Positions 62,092 to 64,000 of a stretch of 64,000 nt of DNA are shown here, one piece after another. Origin of the DNA: Candidatus Rifleibacteriota bacterium (GTDB lineage Bacteria; Muiribacteriota; Ozemobacteria; Ozemobacterales; Ozemobacteraceae); assembly GCA_012520995.1 (NCBI GenBank), contig JAAYNI010000067.1, positions 62,001 to 126,000 on the forward strand. The letters are read 5' to 3'. The notes beneath the pieces are model-generated. The model ran no database searches and was not told the DNA's origin. It worked only from the letters and a program-made list of their open reading frames with translations. The position numbers were made by a program, and so were the translations under genes. Within the stretch, counting starts at the first letter, position 1; each line of letters begins with the position of its first letter.

Positions 62092-62120
62092 TTGTATTTT
62101 TGTTTTTTTGATTGTAAAAT
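62092..62120 (+). promoter_or_regulatory. promoter of hfq
   Basis: TTGTAT (62092-62097) and TAAAAT (62115-62120) are 17 bases apart; a leader of about 22 bases with CAGGAG precedes the ATG. Confidence 0.65.
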
Positions 62121-62149
62121 CCCCATTGTGAACCACACAGGAGTTTAGA

Positions 62150-62455
62150 ATGGCTCAATATAGATCCCAGTTGCAAAATCAGTTTCTGTCAGATGTGAGA
62201 AAACGCCGACAAGCGGTAGAGATCGTCTTGGAAACAGGAAATGTTCTTAAGGGTCGCGTTAAATCGTATGACCGCTTTTCCGTCACTTTGGTTTATAAAG
62301 GACAGACGGAAGTTGTTTACAAGTCAGCTATAATTTATATAGCTTATAATAGACGCAGGCAGTTTGACAGCTATCCCTCAAGAAGACGTGATGGCGAACG
62401 CCCGCAAAGAGACTTCAGAAGGTTCTCTCCTAGAAATTCTGATAGAGATTTCTGA
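62150..62455 (+). CDS. hfq: RNA chaperone Hfq with Arg-rich tail
   Basis: The 101-residue product has an Sm fold. The N-terminal LQNQFLSDVRKRRQAVEIVL keeps the Gln and Phe-Leu of the proximal RNA site (LQDPFL in E. coli). GNVLKGRVKSYDRFSVTLV is Sm1, and QTEVVYKSAIIYI is Sm2. The usual YKHAI is YKSAI, so Lys is kept but the His is Ser. A basic tail rich in Arg follows (RRRQFDSYPSRRRDG and on), unlike the acidic E. coli tail. It should pair small RNAs with mRNAs. A strong terminator follows. Confidence 0.88.
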   Translation: MAQYRSQLQNQFLSDVRKRRQAVEIVLETGNVLKGRVKSYDRFSVTLVYKGQTEVVYKSAIIYIAYNRRRQFDSYPSRRRDGERPQRDFRRFSPRNSDRDF

Positions 62456-62467
62456 TAATTTTCAGCA

Positions 62468-62505
62468 AAAAAAGCGGTCTTGCAATTTTGCGAGACCGCT
62501 TTTTT
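62468..62505 (+). terminator. intrinsic terminator of hfq
   Basis: AAAAAAGCGGTCTTGCA pairs with TGCGAGACCGCTTTTTT over 17 bp (one wobble) around a 4-base loop, with T-rich DNA in and after the stem. Its A-rich left arm makes it work in both directions. Confidence 0.92.
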
Positions 62506-62515
62506 GATATTAGTT

Positions 62516-62724
62516 CTGGTAGACTGTTGCAACTAAATGTTCTTTTAGAATTTTCATCCACAGATGGACACAGATTCACACAGATGAGGGCAAAACTGGT
62601 CAAAAATTGCATTCTGCTACTGCATAATCACAATTTTTGACCTAGCCTCTGATTAAGGGCAGATGGTGATGAACAATGTAATAGGGGAGCTAAAGAATTC
62701 AACTCGCCACTCACCACTCGCCAC
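62516..62724. repeat. repeat-rich spacer after hfq
   Basis: TGTTGCAACTAAA near 62525 is a fragment of the CTAG-ended element. CACAGAT occurs at 62559, 62569 and 62579, an exact 10-base period. From 62702 a heptad-like CGCCACTCACCACTCGCCAC follows. No gene is seen. Confidence 0.65.
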
Positions 62725-62819
62725 GGTGCGATCTTAGTAGCAGCCAACTATGATTTATTGTTGAGCAAGATGTATTTTAAAAGGATCTTTATGTTTATCT
62801 GATGCAGCAGCCGCCACTG
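62725..62819. mobile_element. CTAG-ended element family, diverged copy D
   Basis: Read on the minus strand it contains TGCTGCATCAGATAAACATA, as in copy A, and ends near GATCGCACC. The CTAG termini themselves have decayed. It lies just beyond the stop of the secreted-protein gene that follows on the minus strand. Confidence 0.65.
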
Positions 62820-62825
62820 TTTTTT

Positions 62826-63506
62826 TCAGTCTACACTTAAGTGAATCAAAGTTGAGCCGTCAGCGTCATCCTCAACCTTTATGACTCTAAGAATATTCTT
62901 CTTGCGAGCTCTCAAGAATTCTTGAAGCTTTAAAAGTTCTGAATCGTAGTAATCAACATTGACGCGCATGTTCTTAAGAATGCCGCTGTAGTTTTGATTT
63001 ATTCTTCTAACATCCTCAATGTCTGAAACTGTTATGTTGAGGTTTCTGGCCATCTTATTCAAGTTTTTGCTCTGACAGAGTTTCATGAGGTTTTTGTTCA
63101 AGTCCTCCATAAGGTAGACAAGGTCATACTCAGTCATATTGCCTGATCTAAGTTTGGTTAGTGATATTTGACGGGTTATATAACCTTTTCTTGCCATTCT
63201 TCCAACGACGCTGTACATTTCATCCTTTGGATTTATTTTTTTGAATGGGGTGGGATTCCAATTAATTATTCGATTTCGCGGGGTTAGTGCCTTCTGTTCT
63301 GTTACAGACTTAGGAATAGGCTCCGTGTGAGCAGGGAGCTTCAAAGTCATTGTGAATTGATCAGCTTTCATGCCTTCAGGCAAGGGAAGAGTAATGGTAG
63401 AGTCGGCTCTCGCTGTCGAAAAGGTGGATAGAGCGGAAACAATTATCATTAAAGCCAAAAGATAACATTGGCTGCTTTTGAAAAATCTTTTACATGTTCT
63501 AAGCAT
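62826..63506 (-). CDS. secreted protein of unknown function
   Basis: The 226-residue product has a signal peptide (YLLALMIIVSALSTFSTARA). A Pro-rich stretch follows, then a helical middle with MYSVVGRMARKGYITRQIS and TEYDLVYLMEDLNKNLMKLC, and an Arg/Lys-rich end. The helical part resembles the short helical modules found before beta-barrels in some outer-membrane proteins, but there is no barrel here. GGAGG precedes the ATG on the minus strand. Its 3' end abuts repeat copy D. Confidence 0.65.
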   Translation of the reverse strand: MLRTCKRFFKSSQCYLLALMIIVSALSTFSTARADSTITLPLPEGMKADQFTMTLKLPAHTEPIPKSVTEQKALTPRNRIINWNPTPFKKINPKDEMYSVVGRMARKGYITRQISLTKLRSGNMTEYDLVYLMEDLNKNLMKLCQSKNLNKMARNLNITVSDIEDVRRINQNYSGILKNMRVNVDYYDSELLKLQEFLRARKKNILRVIKVEDDADGSTLIHLSVD

Positions 63507-63706
63507 ATGGCTGATTCCTCCAATAATGGTATCTTTGAATTCGGCTTATATCTAAGTTTTTGTAACTATAAGAGAAGAGTAAATGAGAAATCTTTATATG
63601 GGGTGCTGATTCTTAATGAAAAAATATTCTGTCTTTTTTCATACGGTCAGGGTATTCTATGCTCGCAAAAGCCATTTGGAACAAATTGAAAAGGAGGGCG
63701 GAGAAT
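63507..63706. other. divergent spacer upstream of queF
   Basis: No gene or known RNA is recognised. I looked for a preQ1 riboswitch, which often precedes queuosine genes, and saw no matching core. AAGGAGGGCGGAG near 63691-63703 is the ribosome-binding site of queF. Confidence 0.45.
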
Positions 63707-64000
63707 ATGAAATCTGATAATCAAAAAGCCATTGATGAAATTGCCAAAACTTTCTTGGGTAAGAGATTAAATAATTATGAAAGCAGATATGATTCCAGCT
63801 TGCTGGTGCCTATAGAGAGGTCTTTGAATCGCACTGATTATAATATAAAAGCTGACGATTTTATGGGCTTTGATATTTGGCATAACTATGAATGCAGTTT
63901 TATGACAAATAAAGGATATCCGCTTACTTTGGTAGGTAAAATCAAGATCCCTGCCGATTCAAAATATTTTATTGAAAGCAAATCAATGAAATTATATTTC
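63707..64000 (+). CDS. queF: NADPH-dependent 7-cyano-7-deazaguanine reductase, N-terminal part
   Basis: Reduces preQ0 to preQ1 in queuosine synthesis. The reading frame runs off the window end after 98 residues. TFLGKRLNNYESRYDSSLL, VPIERSLNRTDYNIK, GFDIWHNYECSFM and IPADSKYFIESKSMKLYF match the N-terminal half of the long (E. coli, YqcD) form, including the ESKSxKLY segment that contacts substrate. The catalytic Cys lies beyond the window. GGAGG precedes the ATG. Confidence 0.9.
   Translation, partial: MKSDNQKAIDEIAKTFLGKRLNNYESRYDSSLLVPIERSLNRTDYNIKADDFMGFDIWHNYECSFMTNKGYPLTLVGKIKIPADSKYFIESKSMKLYF

Noticed and set aside
63468-63689. 73-residue plus-strand open frame before queF
   Set aside because: No ribosome-binding site, unusual composition, and it overlaps the start of the opposite secreted-protein gene.
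63507-63706. preQ1 riboswitch upstream of queF
   Set aside because: Looked for the small preQ1 aptamer core and did not find it; only a strong ribosome-binding site is evident.

Overview
The window looks like chromosome of an AT-rich, diderm (Gram-negative type), anaerobic bacterium from a deep-branching lineage. Diderm signs are a Kdo pathway (kdsA, kdsB), an ADP-heptose pathway (hldA and a gmhA-rfaE2 fusion), an SLBB polysaccharide-export protein, lipoproteins, and a beta-barrel-like protein ending in Phe. Anaerobic life is suggested by an FprA flavodiiron protein. The rnhB / FliK-like / FlhB-like / yraN order is shared with Firmicutes, and the Zn-ribbon and HEAT-repeat proteins recall candidate phyla such as Riflebacteria. 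That placement is an impression, not a search result.

Layout. 0-5 kb: galE, a tRNA-Pro(CGG), a membrane protein, recJ with an overlapping ComFB-like gene. 5-15.3 kb: a 1450-residue Zn-ribbon/HEAT protein, kdsA, a DUF4124-like secreted protein, rnhB, a FliK-like protein, then a reversed MATE exporter with a structured leader, then the FlhB-like protein and yraN. 15-24 kb: SLBB export protein, ATP-cone nucleoside kinase, polA, glycogen debranching enzyme. 24-31 kb: an AtpZ-like gene diverging from a complete atpBEFHAGDC operon with a proton-type c subunit. 31-34 kb: a GH13 enzyme, a repeat-rich gap and an outer-membrane-like protein.

34.4-41.9 kb is the most unusual block: a strong promoter, a HutP-like regulator, mannose-family PTS IIA and IIB, an ABC ATPase of the MsmK/UgpC type, a lipoprotein sugar-binding protein, PTS IIC and IID, HPr and Enzyme I. 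ABC and PTS parts are interleaved in one operon and no ABC permease is present. A hairpin sits between the ATPase and binding-protein genes.

42-64 kb: the convergent kdsB / gmhA-rfaE2 / hldA operon; secreted and lipoprotein genes, a FUN14-like protein and an inositol-phosphatase-family enzyme; a repeat-filled gap; a lytic transglycosylase followed by three membrane-anchored, pilus-assembly-like genes; yggS; a secreted TPR metallopeptidase; fprA; a wecC-type dehydrogenase; a coiled-coil Zn-ribbon protein and a TPM protein; RNase P RNA; a polysaccharide deacetylase and a CbiX-like chelatase; a cNMP-binding/chemoreceptor-tip fusion; hfq; and the 5' part of queF.

Intergenic DNA is rich in small repeats: an about 90-bp element ending in CTAG (four copies) that supplies stop codons to neighbours, a 132-bp element with 16-bp perfect terminal inverted repeats plus a decayed copy, degenerate heptanucleotide arrays, and about 10-bp-period CACAGAT arrays. 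I saw no transposase, CRISPR array or prophage. Promoters called here mostly follow a sigma70-like TTGnnn-17-TAnnnT pattern read by eye.
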